Origin: Saprospiraceae bacterium
GTDB taxonomy: Bacteria > Bacteroidota > Bacteroidia > Chitinophagales > Saprospiraceae
Length of the DNA: 41,735 bases
Assembly: GCA_016717655.1 (NCBI GenBank)
Contig: JADKFC010000024.1
Location: 1 to 41,735 of the forward strand
Direction: 5' to 3'
Shown here: positions 20,001 to 29,743 of the stretch, one piece after another
How positions within the stretch are numbered: the first letter of the stretch is position 1
Layout: each line of letters begins with the position of its first letter
Program-made: the position numbers and the translations under genes
Notes under the pieces: generated by a model
The model's database searches: none
Told to the model about the DNA's origin: nothing
Seen by the model: only the letters and a program-made list of their open reading frames with translations

Positions 20001-20611
20001 TCTAACTCTGCTTTTAATGTTTTGTAGTTGATGACTACAAGTCTGTTGCTTCCATAGTACAAAATTCTGTCGTCTGTCAATTTTTTGGTCAAGCTGTACG
20101 ACTTGGGTATCCACTTCTCTACTGGCCAGTTAATGCGATCCATCACAAACTTTGTGGTGTCTTTCCAAACAAAGTGTTTAGTTTCCTTTAAAACTATTAT
20201 TCCTCTGGTCTTTGTATTCAACACATCCGTCACCTCCTGCTGATCTTTTTCGCCACCCACCGTTAATCGATGAATTTTTCTTTTTTTATCAAGCATGTTG
20301 ATGAATGGTGTTTGGGTTCTGAGCCAAATGCGATTTCCATCATCCACATCAATCCATCGTATATTGTTGGATGCCAATTGCCGGTACTGGTGTCTGTCAA
20401 AATGGGTGATCTTGTTGCCATCAAAGGAATGGAGTCCCTCAGAAGTGCCCAACCAGACCAGCCCATTTTTATCGGTAGCTACACAAATTACATTGTTGTC
20501 ATTCAATCCTTCTGCGGTACTTAAATGGTAAAAAGAAGGAATTTGCGTTTTTCCTGACTCCCAAGTCAGGAGGCAGCTCAGAATGATAAATATGATATTA
20601 AAGTAACGCAA
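17033..20611 (-). CDS. Giant one-protein sensor: Reg_prop propeller, Y_Y_Y, TM, GAF, LytS-type kinase
   Basis: Reconstructed length is about 1190 aa. After a signal peptide (FNIIFIILSCLLTWESG) come propeller blades of the WxGT type: GLVWLGTSEGLHSFD, GRLWVGTTRFGIFVLD, NMWVATAAG, AMWIGTDKGAF, GTLYFGTDQGV, FWGTDKGLVWF. Next is a Y_Y_Y strand domain (LKDYDKDWVYPYVNGQITY), a membrane helix (IFRIVVVGFLFFLGYMAY), a GAF domain (about 80-250 of the last piece) and the kinase with HFLFNALSSIQ (phospho-His) and EDNGVGRKA. Frames change near 19060 and several times in 18460-18670. The start codon is TTG at 20611, supported by a TACATTTG box 21 nt upstream. It probably senses an extracellular polymer, as many such sensors do; the ligand is unknown. 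Confidence 0.85.
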
Positions 20612-20632
20612 AATTTGATGACTATAATTTTA

Positions 20633-20640
20633 CAAATGTA
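20633..20640 (-). promoter_or_regulatory. Candidate -7 box (TACATTTG) of the propeller sensor gene
   Basis: An exact TAnnTTTG match 21 nt before the TTG start at 20611. An in-frame TAA lies just upstream of that start, so no earlier ATG is available; the box and the stop together decide the start codon. Confidence 0.55.
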
Positions 20641-20666
20641 ATTATATATAGACCAATTCAAATGCC

Positions 20667-22331
20667 TTATTTCTTACTTTGCTTTTTGATGGCATCCACT
20701 TCCTGTCTCAAAACATTGATCATTTCTTGCTGTTCCTGGATGGCTTTGATAAGCACGGGAATGAGATCTGAATAGAAAACACCGTACCTGCCTTCTTCAC
20801 TATTAGTGGTTTCATTGTTATCAGATAACAACTTTCCGTCTCCCAGCACAACCACTTCACTTACCACTTCTTTCAATTCCTGGGCTATTAAACCCAGCTT
20901 GGTTCCCGCTTCTCGATTTTTTATCCATTCAAAAGAAACCGGGCGCAATTTCATCACATCGTTTAGCCCGTATTTTATGTTTTTAATATTTGTCTTTTCT
21001 CTTTCATCAGAGGTATTGATCATGCCATTAACAGCATACACTGTTTCCCATCTGTTAAATTCATTGCCTAAATCAATGGTGCCAGTGGTACCTGGATAAA
21101 AACTGTCGGTATACGCTTCAACAATCACTTCAGGGTTAGAAAATGATGGGTTAGCGCTTCTAATGATTTGTAGCCTGCCGGTATTTCCGTGTCCCATCCT
21201 CCAACTGGAGCCAGCAGGTCTCACCATTTCCAATCCTACAAATTGATTTGAGACGCCAGAACTAACGCGGGCAAAAGCCTCGCCTGTGGGGTTATGTACT
21301 TCCAGGATTTGATTGGGTGTCTGGATGCCAATACCCACTTTTCCTGACTTGGCAGTAAGATCAATAGTACTGCCCGTAACCAGGTGTACAGCACCAGCCA
21401 AACTGCCCACATCTACATCCGCTATATCTCCATAATAAGAACCCAGATAGCCTCGGTAGCCATTGTTTTCCCAAATGCCCAAAAAGGTTTGGCTGGCGGC
21501 GTTGAGCCTTAGTACCTGACCCGTAGCCGTAGTAGAAACATCTAGTCTGGCTGAAGGACTGGTATTGCCTACACCTACATTACCGTTTTCGTCGATGACC
21601 ATTTTTTCATCCTCCTGGATCTGAAAACTCAAATTTCCCGTTGTGTTTCCGGTATTGGTTCCCAGAATCAAATGATTAGAAGCCGTTTTTAAATAGCCTT
21701 TGTCGTTTTCGCTACTCGTCAATTGAAGGGAGGGACTCGACCCATTGATGGTCAAAGCAGTTGCGGGATTGGAAGTGCCAATGCCCACCAAGCCGTTTTG
21801 ATCAATGCTCATTCGGCTAATGCCTCTGGTTGATAAATTGAGTTTACCATTGAGATTATTATTGTAGGTCCCCAGGATAAAATCATCTCCAGTTAGATTA
21901 AGAAACGACTTTGCGGTGCCACTATTTAATAACTGGATGGTAGGATTGACTGCATTAATCGATAGTTTTTCCTGTGGGTTATTGATTCCAATACCAACAT
22001 TTCCATTGTTAAGATTGTAAATATGAGTGCCATTGGTCTGCCAACTCTTATCCAAATCTACCAAGATTTCTCTCCACCCTCCATTGACATCTCCCCGGTA
22101 AACCCAATAAGAATAAGTATCCATATCAAAAACCGTCAAGCCGGTACCCGGCCCGGGAATGGAGGTTCGTTCCAGGGTTGTCATTCTGGGTATCAACAAG
22201 CCCTTGGTATTGCTCTGTATGTCGAGTATTGCGGATGTATGTGCTTCTCCTCCGTTATGGCTAATTGCTACACTTTGAGCTTGGATGTACCCTGCACTCA
22301 AGCATAAAAAAAAGAAAATGAATCGTATCAT
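20667..22331 (-). CDS. Secreted tail-fibre-type protein with C-terminal S74 chaperone domain
   Basis: This 554-aa protein (start at ATG 22331, giving signal peptide FIFFFLCLSAGYIQAQ) has the usual Bacteroidota layout: an N-terminal ILDIQSNTKGLLIPRMT segment, repeated NGNVGIGINNPQEKL / GLVGIGTSNPATAL / GNVGVGNTSPSARL strand units, and a C-terminal Peptidase_S74 intramolecular chaperone (SDEREKTNIKNIKYGLNDV, FEWIKNREAGTKLGLIAQE) followed by a coiled coil (IKAIQEQQEMINVLRQEV). S74 domains help trimeric fibres fold and then cut themselves off. The frame is intact. A TACATTTG box lies 24 nt upstream. The role is probably a surface fibre or adhesin; no T9SS domain is seen. Confidence 0.85.
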   Translation of the reverse strand: MIRFIFFFLCLSAGYIQAQSVAISHNGGEAHTSAILDIQSNTKGLLIPRMTTLERTSIPGPGTGLTVFDMDTYSYWVYRGDVNGGWREILVDLDKSWQTNGTHIYNLNNGNVGIGINNPQEKLSINAVNPTIQLLNSGTAKSFLNLTGDDFILGTYNNNLNGKLNLSTRGISRMSIDQNGLVGIGTSNPATALTINGSSPSLQLTSSENDKGYLKTASNHLILGTNTGNTTGNLSFQIQEDEKMVIDENGNVGVGNTSPSARLDVSTTATGQVLRLNAASQTFLGIWENNGYRGYLGSYYGDIADVDVGSLAGAVHLVTGSTIDLTAKSGKVGIGIQTPNQILEVHNPTGEAFARVSSGVSNQFVGLEMVRPAGSSWRMGHGNTGRLQIIRSANPSFSNPEVIVEAYTDSFYPGTTGTIDLGNEFNRWETVYAVNGMINTSDEREKTNIKNIKYGLNDVMKLRPVSFEWIKNREAGTKLGLIAQELKEVVSEVVVLGDGKLLSDNNETTNSEEGRYGVFYSDLIPVLIKAIQEQQEMINVLRQEVDAIKKQSKK

Positions 22332-22355
22332 AGTTTTGCTTTTTAATTTCGAAAG

Positions 22356-22363
22356 CAAATGTA
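22356..22363 (-). promoter_or_regulatory. Candidate -7 box (TACATTTG) of the tail-fibre-type gene
   Basis: An exact TAnnTTTG match 24 nt before ATG 22331, the same octamer as in front of the sensor gene at 20.6 kb. It supports the internal Met start over the upstream in-frame ATG at 22508. Confidence 0.55.
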
Positions 22364-22698
22364 AATGACACAATCCATGCATGCCAGAAGTCCTTATTGG
22401 GCGGTTGTTTGAGTTTAGTAAATGGGAAAAATAGGGTGCGCCGGAGTGCTTAAAAAGAAAGTAGTAACACGTAACTAGTATATTTTTCAGATTTATGCCC
22501 CCTCTCATTAAGCTTGTAAACCTTGATAATACAGTTCAAATTATTATTGGCGCTAAGCTGTTTTTGTCATGATATCATGAATTAAAAAAATACGGTCAGT
22601 AGGCAGAACTATGTGATTTCGCTTCTGCCATTTTATGGCTATCGTAGCATTCAATTTCTCTATATAACAAAGTTGAATCTATTTCAGTACCTTAATAT
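22364..22698. other. Intergenic gap, no gene seen
   Basis: About 335 nt of AT-rich sequence between the tail-fibre-type gene and the T9SS cargo gene. An open frame continues upstream of 22331 to 22508 but lacks a signal-like start and runs through the -7 box, so it is not taken as coding. Nothing else stands out apart from the hairpin at its right end. Confidence 0.5.
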
Positions 22699-22729
22699 AA
22701 TCAGGGAGAACCACTGATTCTCCCTGATT
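22699..22729 (-). terminator. Hairpin terminator of the T9SS cargo gene
   Basis: A perfect 12-bp inverted repeat AATCAGGGAGAA / TTCTCCCTGATT with a 7-nt loop lies 9 nt beyond the stop codon. The following bases on the minus strand (ATATTAAGG) are not a T-run, so it is a weak intrinsic terminator or an mRNA-end stabiliser. Confidence 0.6.
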
Positions 22730-22738
22730 GTCACTTGA

Positions 22739-23903
22739 TCATCGCTGAACAACAAATGACTCTTGCGCAATTTTAAGCTCGTGGTCATACACAGCCAAAT
22801 GATAAACACCATTGGCAAGTCCGGAAGTACCTACCCTTATGCCAAGCTCACTTTCTTCCATTTGACAAAGTGAGCTTACTTCTTTTCCGCTGAGATCAAA
22901 AATTTGGTATCGTAACATAGCGCTTTGATCCATGCCGTGGATGTTAAAATAAAATAATCGGCTGTTGGATTGGGAAAAAGTGTGGTAATAAACTTTGCAT
23001 CCAACTCACCGGTATGGGAGGGTAAGCTAAGGCTATCGGCATCAAAAAACAAACCGGTAAATGCAGTTACCTGTTCATTGAGATTGACCAGTAAAAGGGG
23101 AGCTGTTCTATTGCTTCTATAGTAGTACAACCTGTTTCTCACATTGGTGCGCTGGCCTTGTTGTTGTCCAAAGGCAGTTAACAAATTAGCAGGTGCGGGC
23201 AGCCCATTGAGGTAAAAACTGTCGATCTGGTGTTGTAAACTCAACAAAACCAAAACATCGTAAGAGGGTGAAGGGCCATTAGGTGTATAAACCTTCATTT
23301 TGCCCCAGGCCGTCAGTGTATCTTCTCTTATTACATTGGCAACATGTTGTACGGGCGCATAATTTAAGCCAAAGGCTGGAATGTTGATTTTAAATTTGGC
23401 CACCCTCCTGGACACTGACTTATGACTGTAGCCTTTGGTAACGGGGAAGTCAAGAATCACCCTGGGCTTTGATAGAATATACTTTTGCTCTTCAAAAATG
23501 ATGCTGTCTTTGGGATTGCCGGTCAGCCCACCCTGGCTATAGGCTTGCTTGGGGATATGAATACCATTTTCATGAAATCCATTTTCATTGGTGCTGTAGT
23601 AATAATCAGCATGTACCCAAGTCCGTTGATGCTCATGGTAGCTTTGAAATAAGCGTCACAATCGTTCTTAAAAAAATTGTCGGTCACATCAAAGTACTCA
23701 ATCACCCCTGCCGGACTGGTGGGCGTGGTGTCAAGGAAAATTTCCAAATTTTCACCTGAAAAAGGTAGGCTTCCCAACTCTGTAGTACTGGTTACCCTGT
23801 AGGTTTGGATCTTTGGAAAATTGCCAGCATCGAGTGTTATCTGTCCAATCAGAGGGCTTGCCGTTAAAAAAATAAATAAATAGAGTAAAATTCTGTGTCT
23901 CAT
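22739..23903 (-). CDS. T9SS-secreted protein with type A C-terminal sorting domain
   Basis: Two missing bases (near 23500 and 22925) join three frames into a 388-aa protein. It begins with a signal peptide (ILLYLFIFLTASPLIGQ). The middle has no recognised domain (ENLEIFLDTTPTSPAGVIEY, YNGLPAPANLL-like strands, SNRTAPLLLVNLNEQ). The end has the T9SS sorting pattern: LFPNPTADYFIL, YQIFDLSGKEV and LANGVYHLAVYD with a basic close (VVQR). It should be exported across the outer membrane and anchored or released by the T9SS. A perfect inverted repeat lies 50 nt before its start, the same as in front of the sensor gene at 26.4 kb, so it is a likely target of the NarL-type regulator next door. Confidence 0.75.
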
Positions 23904-23952
23904 TGTCTATGGTTTTGATGAGACAAAATAATTACTTCTCAGCTCGGCCTGC

Positions 23953-23972
23953 AATAGTGGTTAGCCACTATT
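23953..23972. promoter_or_regulatory. Inverted repeat, probable operator (copy 1)
   Basis: Perfect 8-bp arms AATAGTGG / CCACTATT around TTAG, exactly 50 nt upstream of the ATG of the T9SS cargo gene. A near copy lies at the same distance before the sensor kinase gene (26502-26519). A half-site ATAGTGGCTTA lies at 23990-24000. NarL/FixJ regulators bind such dyads; assignment to the neighbouring regulator is inference. Confidence 0.6.
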
Positions 23973-24034
23973 CAACCATATCCATCCTATATAGTGGCTT
24001 AAGAATCTAATTGATTCTCTTTTTTACCCATTTG

Positions 24035-24679
24035 TTAAAGCTCGTTTTGAAGTCGCATTGAAAATTTTAACAAGCTGTTCTTGCCTTCCAATTTCAGTTT
24101 TTTGGTAATGTTGGACCGATGATTATCCACCGTATTGGGCGACACAAAAAGTAAGTCGGCAATTTCTGCGCTGGTCCTTCCCTCACTGATGAGCTTAAGA
24201 ATCACTTTTTCAGTAGGTGTGAGTAAGGTTTTTACCATTTGCAATTCCTCACTCAGGGCTTCATCTTGATTGTTTAAAAAACCTTTAAACTGAGGACTCA
24301 CAAAGGTATTGCCTTGCTCTACCGAGGCTATGCACTGCAATAACTCCTCAATGGCGTTGTCTTTGAGCAAATAACCCTGAACCCCTGATTCCATGGCATC
24401 CAGGAAAAAAGATTTGGTCTTGTGCATGGTCAATAAAATGATACGGGTCTGGTGTTTTTCACCCAATACTTTTTTTGCTACATCCAGGCCACTCAGTATG
24501 GGCATTTCTATGTCGAGAATGGCAATATCAGGCCTGAGTGCAATGATCTCCTGATAAGCCTTCATTCCATTTTCTGCATGGGCAACGACCCGAATATTGG
24601 GCATTTTAGAAACGGCATCAATAACCCCGCTTCTATATAAAGGATGGTCGTCTGCCACTATAATATTTAACTGACCCAT
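24035..24679 (-). CDS. NarL/FixJ-family response regulator
   Basis: This 214-aa protein is intact. The receiver domain has D10/D11, phosphoacceptor D56 (IAILDIEMP), T84 (LLTMHK) and K106 (YLLKDNA). The C-terminal LuxR-type helix-turn-helix runs from LTPTEKVILKLISEGRT through SAEIADLLFVSPNTVDNH. It follows the sensor kinase gene by 45 nt on the same strand, and the two are a cognate pair. Likely targets are the genes carrying the ATAGTGG dyad at 23.95 and 26.50 kb, which would include its own operon. Confidence 0.93.
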   Translation of the reverse strand: MGQLNIIVADDHPLYRSGVIDAVSKMPNIRVVAHAENGMKAYQEIIALRPDIAILDIEMPILSGLDVAKKVLGEKHQTRIILLTMHKTKSFFLDAMESGVQGYLLKDNAIEELLQCIASVEQGNTFVSPQFKGFLNNQDEALSEELQMVKTLLTPTEKVILKLISEGRTSAEIADLLFVSPNTVDNHRSNITKKLKLEGKNSLLKFSMRLQNEL

Positions 24680-24724
24680 TTTATCTACTCGATTGTTTTG
24701 TGAAATATTTTTAATATAAAAAGG

Positions 24725-26452
24725 TTAAAACAAGGGAACTACCACCACACTTTTAGTGCCGTGCCCCGGTTGTGATTCAACTTTAAAGCTGCCATTCAGA
24801 ATGCGGGCTCTTTCCTGAATATTGAGTATGCCAAATGAAGTATTGGCTTTTTTTTGAACCACATCAAAATCAAAGCCCTTGCCATTGTCCTGGACCTGGA
24901 GATAAAATTTACCCTGGATCAATTCTCCCGTGATGCGAATGGAGCTTGCCGCCGCGTGTTTGAGCGTATTGCTGATGCATTCCTGGATGATTCTGTACAA
25001 GTTGATTTTGACATCCTGACTAACCATTTGTTCGCGGGGTAACTGAATGTCGCTCGACACAAAAAGATGGGTGCTTTCTCTCACCTTATCACACAGTGAT
25101 TCCACAGCGGTGCTGAGTCCATACTGATTGAGCTGATTGGGGTAAAGGTCTTTTGAGATGTTGCGCACTTCTTCCAGCGACTGGTCAATGCTTTGGTCGA
25201 GTGGTTCTGTATTGAGGCCGTGTTTGTGTATGTAGTTTTTGATGAATAAAATATTTTGTCCAATGCTGTCATGCAGCATCTTGGCTATATTTTGTCTTTC
25301 ATCTTCAATGGATTTGATCTGCTGTGCTGAAAATTGTTGCCTAAGTTCTTTTTCGCGCTCGTTTTTGCGGTGATTGATGTAAAAAAGAATGGCAATAATG
25401 AATGAAATCAGCGCAATGATCCAGGCATAAAGCTGCTTGATTTTTTCGTGTGCCAGGTTGGTTTCAAACTCCAGTTCACGAATGGCTTCCTTTTTTTCAT
25501 TCAACTCATAATATCCCGACATAGCACTCATCTTATTGGCATAATCTTGCCTATACACAGAGTCTTTAACCTCCAAATAAAGCTTGTGGTATTGCAGTGC
25601 TTCCTTCCAATTTCCTTTTGCTTCATAGATGGCACTTTGGTTTTTATAACAATCAACAACCAGTCATTGCTCCCATTTCTTTGGCAAAAGCAATGGCCTT
25701 GGTCACATAAGGCTGGGCTTCGTCGTATCGTCTTAAGACCAATGAGGATTTCACCCAGATGCTGATGAATGGCTGTTTTATTTGACAAGTTTTCATCCAC
25801 AAACCGATACTTCAACATTTCCTTTTGGTAGGTCAAAGATTTTTCAAAATCCTCAACGTGGGCATAACAATTGCTAAGATTGTCTAATGTGTAAACAATG
25901 ATTTCCTCATCGCCATTTTTTTTGGCCAAATCCACACTTTGTTGGCAGAGCCAGATGCCTTCTTTGGTCTTTCCGGCACCCACCAACTCAAGCCCAATTT
26001 CAGAATTGATGCGAATGGAATCCTTACAATGGCCTGCCTTAATAGCCGCATTTTTGCTCTTCTGAAATAATCCAGGGCCTTTTCATGGTCCTCCATTTGA
26101 AAACTCATTTGACCAAGGTTGAAGTACAAGGGTTGCAAAAAATTATATCTTTTCCCTCTCATATTTAGGCAACAGGTCGTATACTGCTTTTTTGAGAAGC
26201 ATCAAACAAGCCCAGATTGTTAAAAACCTGGGCCTGGGTCATAAGAGCACTAAAAACCAGGGAGTCAATGCCGGTTTGGCGAGCTGCCTTTACCAAATCT
26301 TTGGCTTCTTCTACTACCCTTGCCGGCTTTGACTCAAGGTCTTCATTGACGATAGAGTCAAGTCGGTAGTATTCGCGCAGATCCTGAGCTATTAAGCTAT
26401 CAAAGCAGAAAACCAATAAGGCAATGGTCAAAAGTCTTCTTTTCACAAACAT
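24725..26452 (-). CDS. TPR-containing sensor histidine kinase (HisKA_3 type)
   Basis: Three missing bases (near 26163, 26060-25990 and 25650) join four frames into a 576-aa protein. Order: signal peptide (LTIALLVFCFDSLIAQ), TPR units (YFNLGQMSFQMEDHEKALDY, LDNLSNCYAHVEDFEKSL, HLGEILIG), a coiled coil, a membrane helix (IIALISFIIAILFYI), the HisKA_3 box KMLHDSIGQNILFIKN with the phospho-His, then HATPase motifs (ECISNTLKHA, VQDNGKGFD, GILNIQERARI, GHGTKSVVVV). This periplasmic-TPR layout is common in Bacteroidota. It is the partner of the NarL-type regulator downstream. The dyad 50 nt upstream suggests autoregulation. Confidence 0.87.
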
Positions 26453-26501
26453 GATAATTCAATTCAGGGATGAAAAATATCACATTTTGCAGAAATAGGG
26501 G

Positions 26502-26519
26502 ATAGTGGTTAGTGACTAT
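26502..26519. promoter_or_regulatory. Inverted repeat, probable operator (copy 2)
   Basis: ATAGTGGTTAGTGACTAT is a dyad with one mismatch, agreeing with the 23.95-kb copy at 16 of 18 positions. It also lies exactly 50 nt before a start codon, that of the sensor kinase gene (26452). Between it and the start is TATTTTTC, one base from the -7 consensus. Confidence 0.58.
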
Positions 26520-26592
26520 TTACTTGAATTCTATTGATAATTTGATATTAGCCATTAGATTTTATCCTCTATATCAATATATAATCCGGACT

Positions 26593-26631
26593 AAAAAAAC
26601 AAAGTCCTTTGTTTTGCAGCAAAGGACTTTG
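26593..26631 (-). terminator. Intrinsic terminator of the subtilase gene
   Basis: A perfect 12-bp stem CAAAGTCCTTTG / CAAAGGACTTTG with an 8-nt loop (26600-26631), followed on the minus strand by seven T's (26593-26599). It lies about 45 nt past the reconstructed stop of the subtilase gene. Confidence 0.88.
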
Positions 26632-26673
26632 TACGATATTCTGAAACTTAATTTTTTTAAGCTCAAAAGATAT

Positions 26674-29575
26674 TTAATCCCCGGACTCAACGTTATGGTT
26701 CCCAGGTTGATTAAATTGGCATTGCATTGAATGGTGCCCAAATTGGTAATGACGTTGCCAATCGGGTTGGTCACATCGTTGTTGATGTTGATAACTACCA
26801 TAAAGTTGGCTGGAATCATATTGGGTGGGACACAACCACCCAACCAGGTAGACGGTTGATCAAAAGGGCCCGAATTGATGGTGAGATAAAGCGAAACATT
26901 GTTGTCAATAAAACCATCACAATCATCATCCAGGTTATTGCATATCTCAGCTGCCCCGGGATTTATATTGCCATTGCTATCATCACAATCTATGCCCAGC
27001 ATGTTTGTGTTTTTAAAACCCATACCCGGACTAGCACATTGGATAACTGCCATACCAACATAATAATTATCATTGTCGACATCCAGGTACCAGACAGTAT
27101 TTGGGTTCAACGTTGCATTTGAATCATCACAATCTGTATTGTCAAGAACAAAGCCAGTGGCACTGCAATACCTTGTATCTCCCATTGGATCGCCAAAGCC
27201 ATCGCTGTCAGTGTCTGCATAATAAACCGGACTTGTAGCTTGCGTGGGTATTTCCAAAGTCCAAGCATTGATTGTTCCTCCATCCAGGTTAAACAGATCC
27301 TGAACAATCAGGGTCCAGGTTCCATTGGGGTCCTCTCCATCAAAGGCTGTTAAGGGTTGAAATGACTGGTATGTTCCATTGTTTGTTGGTGGACAAGGAA
27401 AGCTGCCATAGGCATTGCCAGATTCTGAATCAAAATTAATTATAATGTTGTCCTGATTGGCACATGGACGATCCATTATCACAATTTGTGTTCCTTCCGG
27501 ACTTTTCAAGCTGACAATCAAATCATCAATAAAAGTATGAGAGATGTTGAGACTATTTACGTTTACATCGGTTATCAAACCTACATGGCCGGAAATCGTA
27601 ATCGTTGAAACTACGGTATTAGCCCCTGCAGCTGGAATGATAACCGGAACATTGGTTGATGTATAAAAAGGTTGTAGAAACATCAATGATGTTGTCACAA
27701 TTTTCATCTATGCCATTGCAAATTTCAGCAGCACCTGGATTGACATCATAATTATTATCGTCACAATCTCCTTCACAAACAGTATATCCGTCGTTATCCT
27801 GGTCAAATCCTTCGTCGATATTTCCATCACAATTGTTATCAATTTGATCACAAATCTCAACGAGGCCCGGATGAATCTGGTCATTAAAATCATCACAATC
27901 CCCTAAAGCTACTGTATATCCATCTAAGTCGATGTCATCTGGATTAAGAGCTGCAGCTACTGCTCTATTGGCATTAACCCTGCCATAGCCCATTTCGTTT
28001 GTCCATGAGCCATTGGGTTGGCCTGGTGTGTAATGTGCATACGTATAACTGCCGGCTTTGTCGCAAGTCCCTTCCAAAACAGCCCTTACCTGGGTAAGTG
28101 TCAACGAAGGATTGGCTGATAAAATCAAAGCTACTACACCTGCTGCATTGGGACAGGCACTAGACGTACCATTGAAGTCGGGAACGTAATCTCCAGATTG
28201 GTAACCACCGGCACCTGATATATCAGTGGTTTGGATTTTCACTCCGGGGGCAGTGACATCCAGATTGGTTCCAAAATTACCGCCCCAAAAGTTTTCGAGG
28301 TCACAGGATGAAGGCGACTTTCTTTGATCACACATGCTACTTGCTCCAACAGCAATGGTTTGAGGGTTGGCGGCAGGATTTGAAACGCTGCCGTTGTTAT
28401 TCCCGGAGGCAAATAAGACCACTGCACCTAAGCCACCCCGTCCATTGGTTACCGCACCATTGATGGCAGAGTTGATGGGAGCACTTACGCTACCGCCTCC
28501 CCATGAGTTGCTGAGTACATCTGCCCCATTCATCCAGGCCCAGTTGATACCATCAGCTAACCATGTGTCCGTAGTGGAAGCTCCTACAAAAACCTGTACA
28601 GGCAGTATTTTACAAGAATAAGCCACCCCGGCAACCCCCAGGTTGTTATTTCCCACAGCCGCTACAATTCCCGCACAAGCAGTACCATGTGGTTCGTTTC
28701 CATAACCAACGGAATTACCTGACGATCCATTTCCTGATGCACCATACCCGGGCAATAAATTGGCAACAAGGTCCGGTTGAGCCAAATCACCCCTGTATCA
28801 ATGATGGCTATTTTTATACTTGCAGAACCCGTTGTGGTAGTCCATGCTTCAAAAACATCCATATCGGCGTCAGCGGTACCTGCGGGCGTAGAATTGCTGC
28901 CTGTGTTGTTCAAAGCCCACTGGGTATTCACCAAAGGGTCATTGGTGGTTTCCAATAAATTGAGGTATAAAAAATCAGGCTGGGCAAACTCAAAAAAGTT
29001 CTTTTCAAATAAGCCATTGGCTACATCAATGGCATCTCCTGAAGCATTTTCAGGCAATTCCAGATGATACATCAATGGGTCAAATTCATTCTGACGGATA
29101 TTGATCAGATTGTATTCATTTGCATATTCCAACATCCTGCTTTGGTCGGGAGATTTCAACCTGACGATTACCTTGTTGATGCACGCCTGGTCCTTGCCTC
29201 CATTCCAGTTTTAAAATAGGAGAGGTATAAACGATATCCTGATTGGAATTTAAGAGTATTTATCGCATTTTTTGCATTAACATTGCCATTTTTAATCTTC
29301 ATGACGTACACATCAAGTGGCTCAATGTAAGATTCTTCTTCCATTTCAACATTGTTGCGATTGGCAGCCAAAACATTTCTGCGACTTGTTTCCGAAATAC
29401 CTGATTTAAATTTAACGATCAATCTGTCGGGAGAAGCCTCCATATAAATTTTCTCGCCGCTTGCGGTATAGTAGAATTTTTCACCATTCTTTTGGGCTAT
29501 GGATTGGAAACTTAAAAATACAAATGCACCTATTGCAAGTGTCCATTTCCTGAGAAAATTAGGTTTGGTTTTCAT
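26674..29575 (-). CDS. Secreted subtilisin-like (S8) protease with P domain and MopE-type repeats
   Basis: Corrected length is 967 aa (missing bases near 29165, 28770 and 26690; one extra T near 27670). Order: signal peptide (IGAFVFLSFQSIAQ); a propeptide (DRLIVKFKSGISETSRRNVL); the S8 catalytic domain with Asp in IAIIDTGV, His in EPHGTACAG, Asn in ASGNNNGS and Ser in NGTSSACPNAAG; two Asp/Cys MopE-type units (GDCDDFNDQIHPG, EICDQIDNNCDGNID); a proprotein-convertase P domain (FIDDLIVSLKSPEGTQIVI, DPNGTWTLIVQD); and two or three more MopE-type units. It ends at about NLGTITVESGD without a recognisable T9SS sorting domain. The full triad implies an active extracellular protease; the Asp repeats probably bind calcium. 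Confidence 0.85.
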
Positions 29576-29619
29576 TGTTTTGATTGGTTTGAATAGATCA
29601 AAAATGCTTTTGAAGTGCC

Positions 29620-29627
29620 CAAAAATA
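29620..29627 (-). promoter_or_regulatory. Candidate -7 box (TATTTTTG) of the subtilase gene
   Basis: An exact TAnnTTTG match 44 nt before ATG 29575, in an AT-rich gap of 168 nt after the porin gene. The spacing is longer than for the other boxes here. Confidence 0.4.
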
Positions 29628-29743
29628 AGGAAATCATTATTAACGACTTATGTTTACAAATATGTAATTTATTGTTATATATATGTTTCTGGTTACATAC
29701 ATATTAAACAATAATTATTCTTTGCAAGAGGGAATTAAAAAGC

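Noticed and set aside
22332..22508. N-terminal extension of the tail-fibre-type protein
   Set aside because: It would bury the signal peptide at residue 60 and run through the -7 box at 22356-22363.
27708..28621. Additional short frames inside the subtilase gene
   Set aside because: They are out-of-frame readings of the Asp/Cys repeats and catalytic domain.
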